Assembly: GCF_001653235.2 (NCBI RefSeq)
Contig: NC_035790.1
Coordinates: 1,426,001 to 1,490,000 of the forward strand
DNA: 64,000 nucleotides
Origin: Pochonia chlamydosporia 170
Taxonomy: Eukaryota; Ascomycota; Sordariomycetes; Hypocreales; Clavicipitaceae
Direction of reading: 5' to 3'
Below are positions 1 to 11,700 of this stretch, piece after piece. The notes beneath the pieces are model-generated. The model saw only the letters and a program-made list of their open reading frames with translations. It searched no databases and had not been told where the DNA came from. Positions within the stretch are counted from its first letter, which is position 1; each line of letters opens with the position of its first letter. Position numbers and translations under genes: made by a program.

Positions 1-76
1 TTCATTTGCTGCTGCGTGAAGAGGCGGGCGGCTGGTGCCGTGCTAGGCGATGCTTCGATTGGCTGAGATGTGACCA

Positions 77-84
77 CTGGCTGA
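77..84 (+). repeat. Target-site duplication, left copy
   Basis: CTGGCTGA directly precedes the left inverted repeat and recurs exactly after the right one. The next base is G on both sides, so 9 bp is possible if the TIR boundary is shifted by one. Confidence 0.85.
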
Positions 85-206
85 GAGGATTGCTCGGGGG
101 GCGGTCAATTTTTGCTCGGGGGGCTCTTCGCCCCACCACATACCCGTTTTGGGCTAGCGGCTACATTCCCACACCCCACAGTACATTTTCAGTACAAATG
201 TATGGG
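85..206 (+). repeat. Left terminal inverted repeat of the MULE
   Basis: About 120 bp that match the reverse complement of 2690-2802 with only a few mismatches. It includes a poly-G tract, the CGGTCAATTTTTGCT block, a CCCGTTTTGGGCTAGCGGC block and ACCCCACAGTACATTT. It retains many CpA dinucleotides, unlike the interior, so it seems largely untouched by RIP. Confidence 0.88.
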
Positions 207-265
207 AGCATTTCTTATCACCAAAAATCTCACCAAGAAATCATCAAAATTAAACAAGGCTGCAG

Positions 266-290
266 GTCTTCCTTCCTTCCTTCCTTCCCT
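266..290 (+). repeat. (CTTC)n microsatellite
   Basis: A short CTTCC/TTCC run just inside the left inverted repeat of the MULE, upstream of the transposase start. Confidence 0.6.
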
Positions 291-330
291 CTGCTATTCC
301 TCTCTTCTTAACACCACAGCCAGCATTGCG

Positions 331-2664
331 ATGGATGACAAAGGCAGCCGCCCTCCCCTTAACCCGCCCCCAAATTTGCCCGCGTTGCCGGGCTATAGCA
401 GCTTAGATAACCTATATTAAGTAGTACTAGGATTTAGCCGGCAAAACGGCATTAGGTTTGTTAAGAAGTCTATGAGCAATAAGGTCATAATAAACGGGAT
501 TAAACAAGCTACCTGTGGCTTCTTTAAATGTAACCGCGGCCCTTAGAGGTTGCACTAAGGCGCGGGAATTTAACACATTCGCTTAAGAAAAACCAACTAC
601 ACCTACCAACTTAAGGTGATAGCCTCTAATAAATTAGGTTATTAGGAATAGTTATATACAGAGGAAGGTTATTATAATCATGATAAATTAAGTGATGCCT
701 TAGGGCACCCTATGCATTATAGATTTTCCCGGCAAGAAAAGGAGCAAATTGCACGCCTTTCTAAGCATTAATCCCTGCCGGCCCGCGGTATTGCTAAGAT
801 TATTTAAGCGGAAAAGAAAGAAGAGCTCTTTTTTACTCTAAAAGACATCTATAATTAACGTCAAAGAGCTTGCAAGGAAGAATTAGGTGGCTATATAGCT
901 ACTTAATAGTTCCTTAAAGTCCTTAAAGAAAGATGCCTCCCTTATTAGATTAAGGTTAATAAGTAGGGCCAATTTAAAAGTGCTGTCTAGACCTACCCAT
1001 ATTGCGTTACAAAATGGAGGACTTTTTTAGAATTTATCGCGATGGATAATACATATAAGACTAACCGTTAGGGGCTCTATCTATTAAATATAGTAACCGT
1101 TACTAATCATAAAATAACGGCAAATATTGCCTTTGGCCTCTTAAGCAGCAAAAAGGAAGAAGGATATTGCTAGATGCTAGCGTTATTAGATGAGATTTGC
1201 TGTAAGCTCTAAATCCCTGCCCCTGAAGTTATCCTCACAGACTTTAAAAAAGCATTAAAAAACGCTCTAGATTTTATTTGGCCAGCGATATAGCAGCAGA
1301 TGTGTGTATAGCATATCCAAGCAAATGTAAGGGCTAACTTCCACAAGAAGTAGATTATAGCTATTAATAATAATAATGCTGCTGCTATAAATACTAACCC
1401 TTAGGCATTTAATAATAGCCTGGAAGGAGCTATTCTTGCATTTAACTCCCTTCTCTACGCAAATAAGGTTAAGGACTTTTAGAGCAGTTAGACCAAGATG
1501 GTTAATATATATTATTTATAGTAACCGGCAATCTTATGATACCTAGAGGAGATATATCTTGGTTTTAAATAGTAGTAGGCTTATTGCTTTATTAAGGAAT
1601 ATTGTAATTACAGCGAGTTATTAAATAGCATCACGGAATTATCACATAGCACTCTAAAGAGCACACTAAATATAGGGAGCAGCAATTTCTATCCTCTTAT
1701 TAATTTAATTAACTAGATGCTAGCAATACAGGATTGCAATTATCGTGTAAAGATAGTAGATTGCGAGGTTAAGTAATGGGAATTAGCTAATACAACCTAG
1801 TGGCTTAGTGAGCTTCCCTTATAAATTTCCTATTAAGCTATCGATCTTGTGATTGATTAATATAAGCTTCTTAAAGCTTATAATTTGGGATTGCAGCCTC
1901 TAAGTCTCTGTTCTAGCTGCTTTATAGAGTAATTTGGGCTCCCTTGTGCTCATAAGCTTCTTGCAATGCAGCAGGCTAGTTAAAGATTAAAAAAGGAAGA
2001 TATTGCAAGCTATTAGTAGCTTTAAAAGCCCTTAGTAAGTTATTAATATTATTCCCTATGTTTTTTAATTAAAGATATAACTAAGAACAATACTTAGGAT
2101 TCCAAATAACCATATCTTTGCGTATAAGACCCTACTTTTATTAACTAACGCAGGCAGTAACAGGCAGCAATAAATAGAATTAACTCTTAATACTAAGAAT
2201 TAGGTTAAAATAGTACTTAATAGCTATCTTAAAATACTTAAATAAGCCGCTTACGGCCGCCCCTAGCAAGCATACAAAGGGAATTAATGCAAGCTAAGTA
2301 AGACATTGCTACAGCAACACAGCAACAGCAGAGACTCTAAGTGCAGTTAATACCCCAATTAAATTACGCTGCAATAAGCAGCCAAATAGAAACAACAGAT
2401 AGACGGGTTATAGGGCAAGCAGTAGCTTCCCTATCGCAGGATATAGAGGAATTTATCCCCTAAACGCAGGAGCTGGCGTTGCAGCGATGGAATCTGCGTT
2501 AGGCCCCCCCTTATAACCCCAAGCAGCAGCGGAAGAATTAACGGGCCGGGAAGTGTATATATTAAAGGAAAATAGCGGAAATCGCGTTTTTAAGCGAATT
2601 AAGGCCCGGGCGGGCTGCAGCCGTTGAGAAATTCATGTATCTTATTGACCACTTTTTTGATTAA
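331..2664 (+). pseudogene. MULE transposase, stop-riddled but frame-preserved
   Basis: Starting at the ATG at 331 (MDDKGSRPP), a single frame of about 778 codons runs to 2664 without any visible indel, interrupted by several dozen TAG and TAA codons. Reading through these stops shows an N-terminal FAR1/WRKY-like zinc region (GFSRQNG, SNKV, CGFFKCNRG; residues ~35-75), a transposase core at ~1042-1330 (MDNTYKTNR, then LLNIVTV, then ILTDFKKAL, then a QMCV-HIQANV block) and a SWIM-like zinc motif near 1912-1960 (CSSCFIE-FGLPCAHKLL). A glutamine-rich tail follows. The stops sit where CAG, CAA or TGG would be expected, so they fit RIP and not random decay. No product can be made. Confidence 0.85.
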
Positions 2665-2689
2665 TTAAGGCTGTTAAGTTGCTATGCAT

Positions 2690-2802
2690 TTGTACCTAAA
2701 ATGTACTGTGGGGTGTGGGAATGTGGCCGCTAGCCCAAAACGGGTGTGTGGTGGGGAAACCCGCCCCCCAAGCAAAAATTGACCGCCCCCCTAGCAATCC
2801 TC
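2690..2802 (-). repeat. Right terminal inverted repeat of the MULE
   Basis: Inverted copy of 85-206. Differences are few: C/A and C/T changes in the G-tracts, a 6-7 bp block around the CTCTTCG segment, and T/C changes in the CCACACACCC and CGGCCACATT blocks. Confidence 0.88.
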
Positions 2803-2810
2803 CTGGCTGA
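2803..2810 (+). repeat. Target-site duplication, right copy
   Basis: CTGGCTGA follows the right inverted repeat and matches the left flank exactly. It marks an unrearranged single insertion of the element. Confidence 0.85.
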
Positions 2811-4290
2811 GGGTGGTGAAGCACCAAAAGGGAATATTGACGTCATCCCTTCTTTCAGAATTCAGATGTCCTGCGGGTGCAACGACCATGGCGCTTGGAA
2901 TGGAAACAAATCATGCTGAATCGAGTGGACTGATCGCCGTTGCGTTTGTACTCATTCACTTGGGGGGTTTGCGAAATGTTGCACATGCAATCATATGTGT
3001 CGGTTGACAAGAGCTGCAGTAGAAATCTCCACATTCTGACGGAGAAGCTTGCACATCATCTGCCTAGGGTAATTCCATCTTGTGACTGCCGATTTGGCTG
3101 GAGACATGTAATTGTTTATTTTTAATTTGCCGTCTAATCCATGCTATAAAATATTGAGTTATACCAATGTCAAGATAAAGAATTGTATGTTGTTTTCAGA
3201 TATGAAGATTGCATGTGGCCGCCTAGCGGAGTAGCGAGAAGGAATCATGGGAATGTGCGTTTGAGAGGTCAAAGCGGAGAATAGGCACTAAAATCTGGGG
3301 TCAATTGTATGTGCGTACTTGCAAGACTGCCGAATATGTCTCAGAAATACAAAAAGAGATGCGCTGCTATTCTCCATGGCTTGTCATGCCCAGTAGACGC
3401 CCGTATTCGCAAGAGCCTACTTAAAGTTGCTATAACGTAGGGATGCCAGTCAACAGCACAACTTAGCGCCCAATATATCGCATTCCAGGTACAGAACGCA
3501 TGACAGGCGTGAATTGCTCCAGTTGAGCAGAAGTATTGTAGTTCATTCGGTGTTCATAACGCTTTGTCAATATCGTTATAGTGTCATCAAGGTGATGAGC
3601 TCCCCAGTGGGATTGTCAGAATATTGCACGGTTGGGCATACATCTCGATCCAGAGTATAAATGTGTGTAGAAACATAGACTCACCGTAATATTGGGGTTT
3701 ATCCCGCGGCCTACCTTCAATACGCAGAAAATTTGGGGGGTGGGGGAATGAATGGGAAAGAACAAAGAATATGACCAGTGGCATAGGGTAGGTGGGCCAT
3801 GAGTGTAACTCCGGAGTGTACCAAAATAAAGACAGGCCATTAACTTGCCCAAAGCATATGCTAGTGACGGCCGGCGAAAGCTCAATGTTTCTAGCCGAAA
3901 TTCAAAGTATGGCGTCCTAGCACAGCTTAAGTGCTTGCTGCCGCGCTGAGGTGGTCATGTAAAGGTCCCTGCAAGGCACACGGAGGCTGCGACTAATGTG
4001 ATGAACCATCAAAGTCTCCTGCTACGGATGTCCAATATACAGGCTCGTTGCCCGTACGCAAGTACAATGATGCAATCGTCTGCTATTATAGCCAAAGTAT
4101 TTCATATCGTGTCATTGGCTGGTCAGATAAAGATGACTACCAGGCTTGCAGAGTGAGGACTGGTAGCTTGGTAAGCTCCGCCAGAGTGCGGATAAACACA
4201 GAAGCTTCACAGTAGCCTGACATTACACGAGTTTGGCTGACAGCACTCAACTAGTCATAGAGAATGCGTTGCAGCTTACTTTGAATGGTA
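2811..4290. other. Gene-free stretch between MULE and PP2C gene
   Basis: I see no convincing exon, RNA gene or repeat here. Short frames on both strands lack recognisable protein character. Base composition is balanced again immediately to the right of the target duplication, so RIP did not visibly spread. Confidence 0.5.
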
Positions 4291-4360
4291 CGTTCTGTTG
4301 CTCATTTACCAAATAGTTGGAAGATGGATGTCGTCTTGAGCAGCATGCTGACAAGAGAAC

Positions 4361-4387
4361 CCAATCAACCAATCACGTCGTCACGTG
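4361..4387 (+). promoter_or_regulatory. Possible promoter elements: two CCAAT boxes and a CACGTG box
   Basis: Two CCAATC sequences about 8 bp apart (CCAATCAACCAATCACG) are followed by CACGTG at 4382-4387. They lie ~160-180 bp before the putative PP2C start. CCAAT boxes bind the HAP/CBC complex and CACGTG binds bHLH proteins in fungi; a role here is inference. Confidence 0.35.
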
Positions 4388-4542
4388 CGACCTCCAGCAT
4401 CCGGTGTCAACTTCCAACTCCAACGCAAGGACCAGTCTCTGGATGTGCCAACACCTCGACTTCGACCGAGCGAAATTGCCGTAGGGCCGCGGTCAGCGAC
4501 CCAACTGGGTCAACGCTGGTACTTTCATACTAAGTAGTTGGA

Positions 4543-5842
4543 ATGCGCACGTCACACTTTCCAACGCCTGTGGCCATTTCGAGATCTCTATCGCGACAGC
4601 TCCAGCTCCAGCTCCCCGACCCGCTATGGCGGGGCCGTTGTGAGAGACGATACTCAACAGATTCAACTCCAGATGGTTCCGGCCGACATAATCAACTATC
4701 CAAATTGCCATTTCGATTTGAAACTGGCATTGGTTTGTTCGCCAAGCGACCACCGCGGCCGTTCCCTCCGCCGTTTACGTCGCCTCCGTCTGCGTCCTTC
4801 TCCGACCCGCTAAGTACCCATCACAGAAGTCGCGATCGTCGGGGAGCATTCGTGAATGGCGAAATTATCAAGGGCTTGACGAATGGAGATGATGCGGTGT
4901 ATGCGAGCGATTTCTTCATCTGCGCCAACGATGGAGTCGGGGCCTGGGCGATGCGACCACGCGGCCATGCTGGGTAAGTGCTTGCCAAGGGTAACATGTG
5001 CTGGCAAAAGCTAACATGCAGCCCTGCAGCTTGTGGTCGCGATTAATTCTGCATTTTTGGGTAGCAGCAGTTGAGGAAGACGTCCTCCGATCCTTATCCA
5101 CCGATAAACCACATATGCCTGATCCTGTGTCCATGCTCCAGTCAGCCTATGAAAAGACTCTGGATGCAACGGTTCCCCTCGACTGGCAAGGGACGACTAC
5201 AGCTTGCGGTGCTCAACTGCACTACCGGCCCTCGAGCGACGATTCGACGAAAAATCCCTCGCCCTTGTTGCTAGTCACAAATCTTGGGGACTGTCAAGTC
5301 ATGGTGCTTCGCCCAAGAAGCAAAGAGGTCATCTTCAAGACCAAAGAACAGTGGCACTGGTTTGATTGTCCCAGACAACTTGGGACGAACAGTCCTGACA
5401 CACCAAAAGACAACGCCGTCGTGGATACAATAGACTTAGAAGTCGGAGACGTGGTACTGGCGATGAGCGATGGCGTTATTGATAATCTATGGGAGCATGA
5501 AATCGTTGAATCGGTGGTGAAGAGTATCAACAGCTGGGAGTCAGCAAAGGGAGGAACAGTACAGGAAGACAGGAAGGGAGGTCGAAATGGTGGCATTCAA
5601 GCTGCAGCAGATGACCTCGTTGCGGCGGCGAGGGTCATTGCCATGGATCCATTTGCGGAGAGCCCATTCATGGAGCAAGCGATTGAAGAAGGCCTGGCCA
5701 GTGAAGGAGGTATGTGATTTCGTCAACATTTCCATGCGCATTCAAGAACGCCCTTACCGAAACAAATGCTTACCTTAATTTTGCTGCAGGAAAGTTGGAT
5801 GATATTAGTGTGGTTGCTGCGTTGTGTATTGAGAATAAGTAA
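4543..5842 (+). CDS. PP2C-family serine/threonine phosphatase, Ptc7-like (mitochondrial)
   Basis: Three exons, 4543-4973, 5030-5709 and 5790-5842, give 387 residues. The N-terminus is rich in Arg and Ser without acidic residues, which suits a mitochondrial targeting peptide. Around residues 115-160 lie NGDDAVY, ANDGVGAWAMRPRGH and LWSRLILHFW, all typical of the Ptc7 branch of PP2C. Later come TTTACGAQL, TNLGDCQ and the metal-binding AMSDGVIDNLW, and the last exon ends the domain with KLDDISVVAAL. Intron 1 has two AG acceptors; only the distal one keeps the frame. Yeast Ptc7 acts in mitochondria on coenzyme Q biosynthesis; the same role here is inferred. The start was chosen as the first ATG giving a plausible leader; its exact position is uncertain. 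Confidence 0.87.
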
Positions 5843-6291
5843 AGAAGGGTGCGAGACTATGTTTATCATGTAAAGAACTATTGAGTCATTGGGGACATCA
5901 TTGGCGTTTATTCTACCTGCAGGCTAGAGACTTGCCTTGGGTTATACATTTGAGTTTTCCTGGGACTAATTTTACCAACTCTTCAATCATTCATCTCCTA
6001 CGCAACCACATGTCGTCCCAATCGTACCTGTCGTGTTACTGATATTCGCCCTGCCAGTCTGGACATGGTTAGTGGGGCTGTCAACTAACTCAGTTCTGCG
6101 CTTGGCCACATTGGGTCAGTGACTTCCGCTTATCGCACGTGCGGCAACTGAGGTGCATTTGCGATAAGAAATTTATTTCGTAGAGCTCATCAACAGCCTT
6201 GCACCGTACGAAAAGTTTCGTCACGAGTTTGTGATTCTGTCGCAACGAACCACAGTCCCATATCAGGTCGTCTCTGATATATTCATTGAAA

Positions 6292-7323
6292 ATGAGGGGA
6301 AAACGCTCAAAGCAGTATCGCAAGCTCATGGAGCGTTACTGCATGACTTTTGGATTTCGCGAGCCTTACCAAGTGCTAGGTTGGTTGACTTCCCTCGCTG
6401 CTTCGTGCCAAATTTCCAGTCGCTAACATTGCAGGCAGTGGACGCCGAAATGGTCCAAGATTCATGCCGGTTTAAAATGGAATTGGAACCAGCACTACAA
6501 AGAACAGCTCACGGCAAAGTCAAGCCCAGTATGCATAATTCCTGTGCACCAGCTACGCCGGCTGTTCCCTCATTCTGACTAGATTATAGTGATTACACAA
6601 TGCGAAATTCGAAAACTATACGCACGAAAAGACGAACCCGGCATTAGCGAGGCCATTGAAGTCGCCAAATCTTGCGAGAGACGACGTTGCGGTCACCACC
6701 CGGAAGATTACCCCGAGCCTCTGAGCACGCTTGAGTGTTTCCAATCTGTCGTGGATCCCAAAGATACAGGGGAGAACAAACACCGATATGTCGTGGCGAG
6801 TCAGAGCCAGGAGTTGCGACGCATGCTGCGTGGGGTTCGCGGCGTGCCACTGATATACATCAAGAGGAGTGTCATGATTCTTGAGCCAATGTCTGACGAG
6901 AGTGTTCGACTTCGAGCGCGGGAAGAACGAAGCAAGTTCAGAGCGGGATTAAAACCAACCATTGGGAAAAGAAAGAGAGACGACAAGGATGATGAGGACG
7001 AGGATGAGGATGGTGTTGGTAAATCCGATGGCGAGGACACAAACTTGGAGACAAGTCGCAACACTGAGGAGAAACAGCCGGCGAAGAAGAAGTCGAAACG
7101 CCCGGGTCCCAAGGGGCCAAATCCTTTATCGGTGAAGAAAAAATCCAAGAAGCCGACGCTAGGGACTAAGAAACCGAAGAAGGTGGCCCAAAAGGACGAA
7201 TCCGCTGAACCAGCTGCCAAGCGAAAGAGGAAGAGAAAGGCAAAGCCTAGTACTGCTGCCTCGGGTGGTGATGGTGCGGAGAGGAGTGCTCCTCAGGCAG
7301 TTTCTAATGGCGACGAAGCCTGA
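6292..7323 (+). CDS. UTP23: rRNA-processing protein Utp23 (PIN-like, SSU processome)
   Basis: Exons 6292-6379, 6439-6528 and 6590-7323 encode 303 residues. The N-terminus MRGKRSKQYRKLME, then FGFREPYQVLVDAE, is diagnostic for the Fcf1/Utp23 family. ITQCEIRKLY follows, and the zinc motif C-x5-C-x2-H region (CERRRCGHH, then TLECF) lies around residues 84-110. VPLIYIKRSVMILEP closes the PIN-like domain. The C-terminal ~110 residues form an acidic patch followed by Lys/Arg-rich nucleolar-type repeats. Utp23 is needed for early pre-rRNA cleavage and snR30 release in the nucleolus; it usually lacks the full PIN catalytic set. Intron 1 ends with two AGs 4 nt apart (GCAGGCAG), only the second being in frame. 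Confidence 0.9.
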
Positions 7324-8757
7324 TGCTGATGATTGGACGAGGAGACAAAGAATAAGACGGGAGGAAGGGATTGCTTGCATCATAAAGGCACGGGTTATGG
7401 CGTTTATTTGGAGTTGGAATGGATGAGGGCGGATGTTGTGAGGAACATCAGACATGTCAACTAAAAGTCGGAGCATTGCAGGCGCAAGTAATAATTAGCA
7501 TAGTGTATTGTCCCGTTCACTTATGTTCATGATATATGGACGGTCATCTTTATACACACTATCACCCAGTCTCGACATGGCCAAGTGTATGGCGTACGTT
7601 CCAGGTGTGTTGCGCTCCAGGATTGTGGTTGTCAGGCTCATGGTTGTCATGTCTGGTGCGTTGAAGTGAGTAGACCAGTGGTTGATGCCTAAAAGAAAAC
7701 TAGTAAAACACCTGTCTGATGCTGGCAAGAGAGAGATACTATCCCAGGTGCTAATCATGGAGGGTTTCATCCCTTGGATGGTAAGGGGGGCGGGACATAT
7801 TGGACATTATCCCCGCGCACCTACAGGATAGAAGTCCAAACGGAAGAGGGGACGAAGAGGGGACGATAGACGGAGGCGCACTTGGATGTGCGGTCAGATG
7901 TTGGAGAGTCTTATTTGGGCAAGTTGATGAGTGTTGGCAGTTCATGATTGGACTCTCGGCTATGGCAATGGATGCCACTATTTCCTCTTTTATATCTTTC
8001 CCTATGCATCGTTTTTGGCGTACTGTTGGCAGAGCTGAGGGACTTCAGACATTGAGTTCAAAACTGTCGAGGACCTGATGGCAATTGACCAAATGACACT
8101 GTGGCGCCACAGTGGTCAACTTTGACCCCAATTTCCGGCACCCGCTGCCATGGGCGGCCCCACCTGTTGATCACTTCATTCATGTTCAGGACGGAGTCAA
8201 TAGAATTGGAGGCTACGCCAGACGTTGATGCTATGTACGGAGTAATGAGTACCTCTCTGCTGGGGCAAAATATGAATTGACCAAATACTCTACATGAAGA
8301 CGGTGAGGGTAAGTAGCTGTCGAGCCCCCGGAATGGGATGAAATGGGTAATCAAATTTATTGGGCTTTTCTCTTGGCCATTGACTCCAGTCCCATGTTCA
8401 ATGTCATTTGATGTTGGGTCAAGGGGCCCCTCCAAAACTTTTTGACATCAAATGGCAAGCATGAGAGCACTGGTTACTCCACAACGGACTTGGCTCCTAT
8501 TTCCCTCCCTATTTTTTTACACTACGTCCAGTCCATGCTGGCTGTCCATGTCTACTGCATATGCATGCATCACCAGGGTTGGACTGATCTCACCCCAACT
8601 CCGCCACCGCCTACATACCAAAAAAACGTCACACGCCCAACGTTTATCACGTCCCATCCAGCCCCTGAGGAGCTTCAAGTCGTGGATGTGGACGTGGTAA
8701 AGAGACGAACAAGAGCCGGCTTCTTTATTCTAGTTTCGTTTCTTCGAGACCTCAACA
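7324..8757. other. Intergenic: Utp23 3' flank and DUF726 gene promoter
   Basis: No supported gene. It contains one exact copy of the window-wide motif TACGGAGTA at 8236-8244. Upstream of the DUF726 start the sequence is C/T-rich with an ATTTTTTTAC tract, as in fungal promoters and leaders. Confidence 0.45.
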
Positions 8758-11700
8758 ATGGCTGGCAGCAAGAATGCCAACCCTGAGGACGCGGCCACCA
8801 CCAAACCAGCGTCGCGATCGCCAGTCCCTGTCCAGACGCAGCCCGAGACGGACGATTTTGGCCTACCCATTCGACACTACGTATCTCCGACCGAGAGTGC
8901 GACAATATCGAAAGACGATGTGACGGTAAATGATACGACAAAAGATTCGAAAGAAACGGATAAAGTGAGAACAATGACGGAATCCAAGTCGTCCGAGCCT
9001 GCCCCAGATTCCAAGCACAGACGACCAACACTATCTGCTGAATCAAAACCTGGCGATGGTAAACCGGACAATGATAGCGACAGTGATGAGGCAACCTTTG
9101 TGGATGCTCAGAGCGCCATTCCTTCAGGCTCATCTGCTGCATCCCCGTCCAAGCCACAAGACTTGACGCCTAGGTCGCAAACTCCGAAGACCGAGTCGAC
9201 GAAAGAGGACGAGAAAAAGAACCATGTCCCGCATCCAATATCTACGACCAGCCCGGGGGAGCTGCCTGCAAGTGACGTGCAAACCCCAAAGCCAGAGCCC
9301 GGAAATGCCACTCCCGTGGTAAACGGCACGAAGACCTCCGTTCCAGATGGAAAACAACAGACACAAGAGGCTGCAAATTCAGACACAACTGAAAAGAAGC
9401 CCAAGGTTGCACACAGTCGAGATGTTAGCGCCGCTAGCATTGGCAGTGGCCCTCACGCCGGGCTGTCCGAGTTCTCCCATCAGCAACTTTCTACACAGCA
9501 AGAAGCTAAATCAGAAGACGATGATGGTGGTTGGCAGACCATGCCAGCATTTGCGCCGTATGACATGTACGATGATGACAACCGCTTGGTAGCTCGAGAA
9601 CATAATGAGGAAGAAGACGAGAAATACGGATACAGCGGGCTTGGAGGAGCCGGGAAGGGGTATACCAGAGTTTTAATGGACGAAGACGCCGAATCTGCTA
9701 CTAGCATGGACGACAACACGCAATATTTGTTCCAGGAGTCAAAGAAGGGCACTGGTGTCGCGGACGATGAAGGTCGTGATGCCGTGGCCCAAATGCAAGC
9801 TACCAAGGACCTATTGACCGAAGGCCAGAGAATAGCTTACGTTGGAGTCGTTCGCCTCGAAATTGTCAAGATGGTTAAGGAGACGGAGACTTTGGAGGTT
9901 ACCAAGAAGACTAAAAAGGTGGTCAACATGAGTGCTGAATCCGACAAGATGTGGGGTCAGAAGATGATGATTCGCCTCTACTCCCACATGGACATCAGCG
10001 AAGCAGAGCAAGTCATGATTGAGCAACTGGCAGAGCATGGTGTCATGCCCAAGGACCTGACGCCAGCTCTTCATGCCAACTCTCGAGTCCACAATCCCAT
10101 GGCAGAAAGTCGTTCGTCAGTGGACAACAGCAACAGCATCCGATCTACGTCTGTGTCTCCTGCACTCACATCCCCGGATGATGAAAAACCAGCCGAGATG
10201 CCACCGCCTTATGAAAGCATCGACCATAGCGAGGTTCCCGATGCCCAGACGCCATCGCAGCTCCCGACGACAGAAAAGATTGATATCGATTTACGTTGGA
10301 CTGTTCTCTGCGACCTATTTCTTATTTTGATTGCTGATTCAATATACGACGCTCGTTCACGAGTTCTTTTGGAGCGTGTCGCCGAGAGTTTAGAGATCCC
10401 GTGGATCGATATTTGCAAGTTCGAAAAGAGAGTCACTGATGCACTGGAAATGCAACAAGCAGCAGAGAAAGAAAACTGGAATGAAGACGAGCACATGGAG
10501 TCTCGAAGGAAAATGGCTCAAAAGAGAAGATACATGATGATGGGCCTCGCAACTGTTGGAGGTGGCTTGGTCATTGGACTGTCTGCGGGATTACTGGCAC
10601 CTGTTATCGGAGCCGGTCTTGCTGCCGGTTTCACCACGATTGGTGTCACTGGTACCAGCAGTTTTCTCGCCGGAGCAGGCGGTGCTGCCATTATTACTTC
10701 GTCAGCTGCTGCTTCGGGTAGTCTCATCGGCGGCCGGGCTGCCAATCGACGAACCGGAGCAGTCAAGACGTTTGAATACCGACCGCTGCACAACAACAAG
10801 CGTGTCAACCTAATTGTAACAGTGTCGGGATGGCTGACTGGCAAAGTGGATGACGTTCGTTTGCCATTCAGTACGGTGGACCCTATCATGGGAGACATAT
10901 ATTCCGTTTTGTGGGAGCCGGAAATGCTTCGAAGCATGGGTGACACCATTAATATTCTGGCTACAGAGGTATGTTGTTATTGCTTGTGCTGTGACTGAGA
11001 CGTATACTAACGAACATTTTTACAGGCTCTCACTCAAGGTCTGCAGCAAATTCTGGGCAGTACCATCCTGATCAGTTTGATGGCCGCTTTGCAGCTCCCT
11101 ATTGTCCTGACAAAATTGTCGTACTTGATTGACAATCCGTGGGCCGTCTCCCTGGACAGAGCCACCGCCGCGGGTTTGATTTTGGCCGACTCACTCATGG
11201 ACCGCAGTCTTGGCACAAGACCGATCACTCTTGTTGGATACTCTATTGGTGCCAGAGTTATCTTCTCCTGCCTGCAGGAACTTGCCAAGCGCGGCGCGTT
11301 TGGACTGATACAAAATGTCTACCTCTTTGGTGCACCCATTGTTGTCAAAAAGGACGAATTTCTCCGTGCAAGGACGGTTGTATCAGGGCGATTTGTCAGT
11401 GGCTATAATCGCAATGACTGGATTCTTGGATACCTTTTCCGATTGACAAATGGAGGCATTCGAAGAGTTGCCGGACTGGCTCCTGTTGAAGTACCGTTTG
11501 TAGAAAATCTGGACGTGACGGAGGAGGTACCGGGACACATGCAGTATCGAACGGCTATGCCTACCCTTTTGATAAAATGCGGTTGGATGGTAGAGAGCGA
11601 AGAGTTCACCGAGATAGAGGACCCTGATCCTGAAAATCACGAGGAAAGACAACGAGAGCTTATCAACGAAATAGAAGAAGCTCGCAAGGAACTAGAGAGG

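Larger units (their letters stand above)
85..2802 (+). mobile_element. RIP-degraded Mutator-like (MULE) DNA transposon, complete ends
   Basis: A 2,718-bp element bounded by inverted repeats starting GAGGATTGC and ending GCAATCCTC, and flanked by the direct repeat CTGGCTGA. Inside is one long decayed transposase frame whose residues fit the MULE family: a DDE-type core and a C-terminal SWIM-like zinc motif. The interior is A+T-rich with CAG, CAA and TGG codons turned into TAG or TAA, as expected from RIP (C-to-T in CpA context on either strand). The termini stay GC-rich. The element is surely non-autonomous now. Fungal Hop-type MULEs have similar size, TIR length and 8-10 bp duplications; assignment to a named family is inference. 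Confidence 0.88.
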
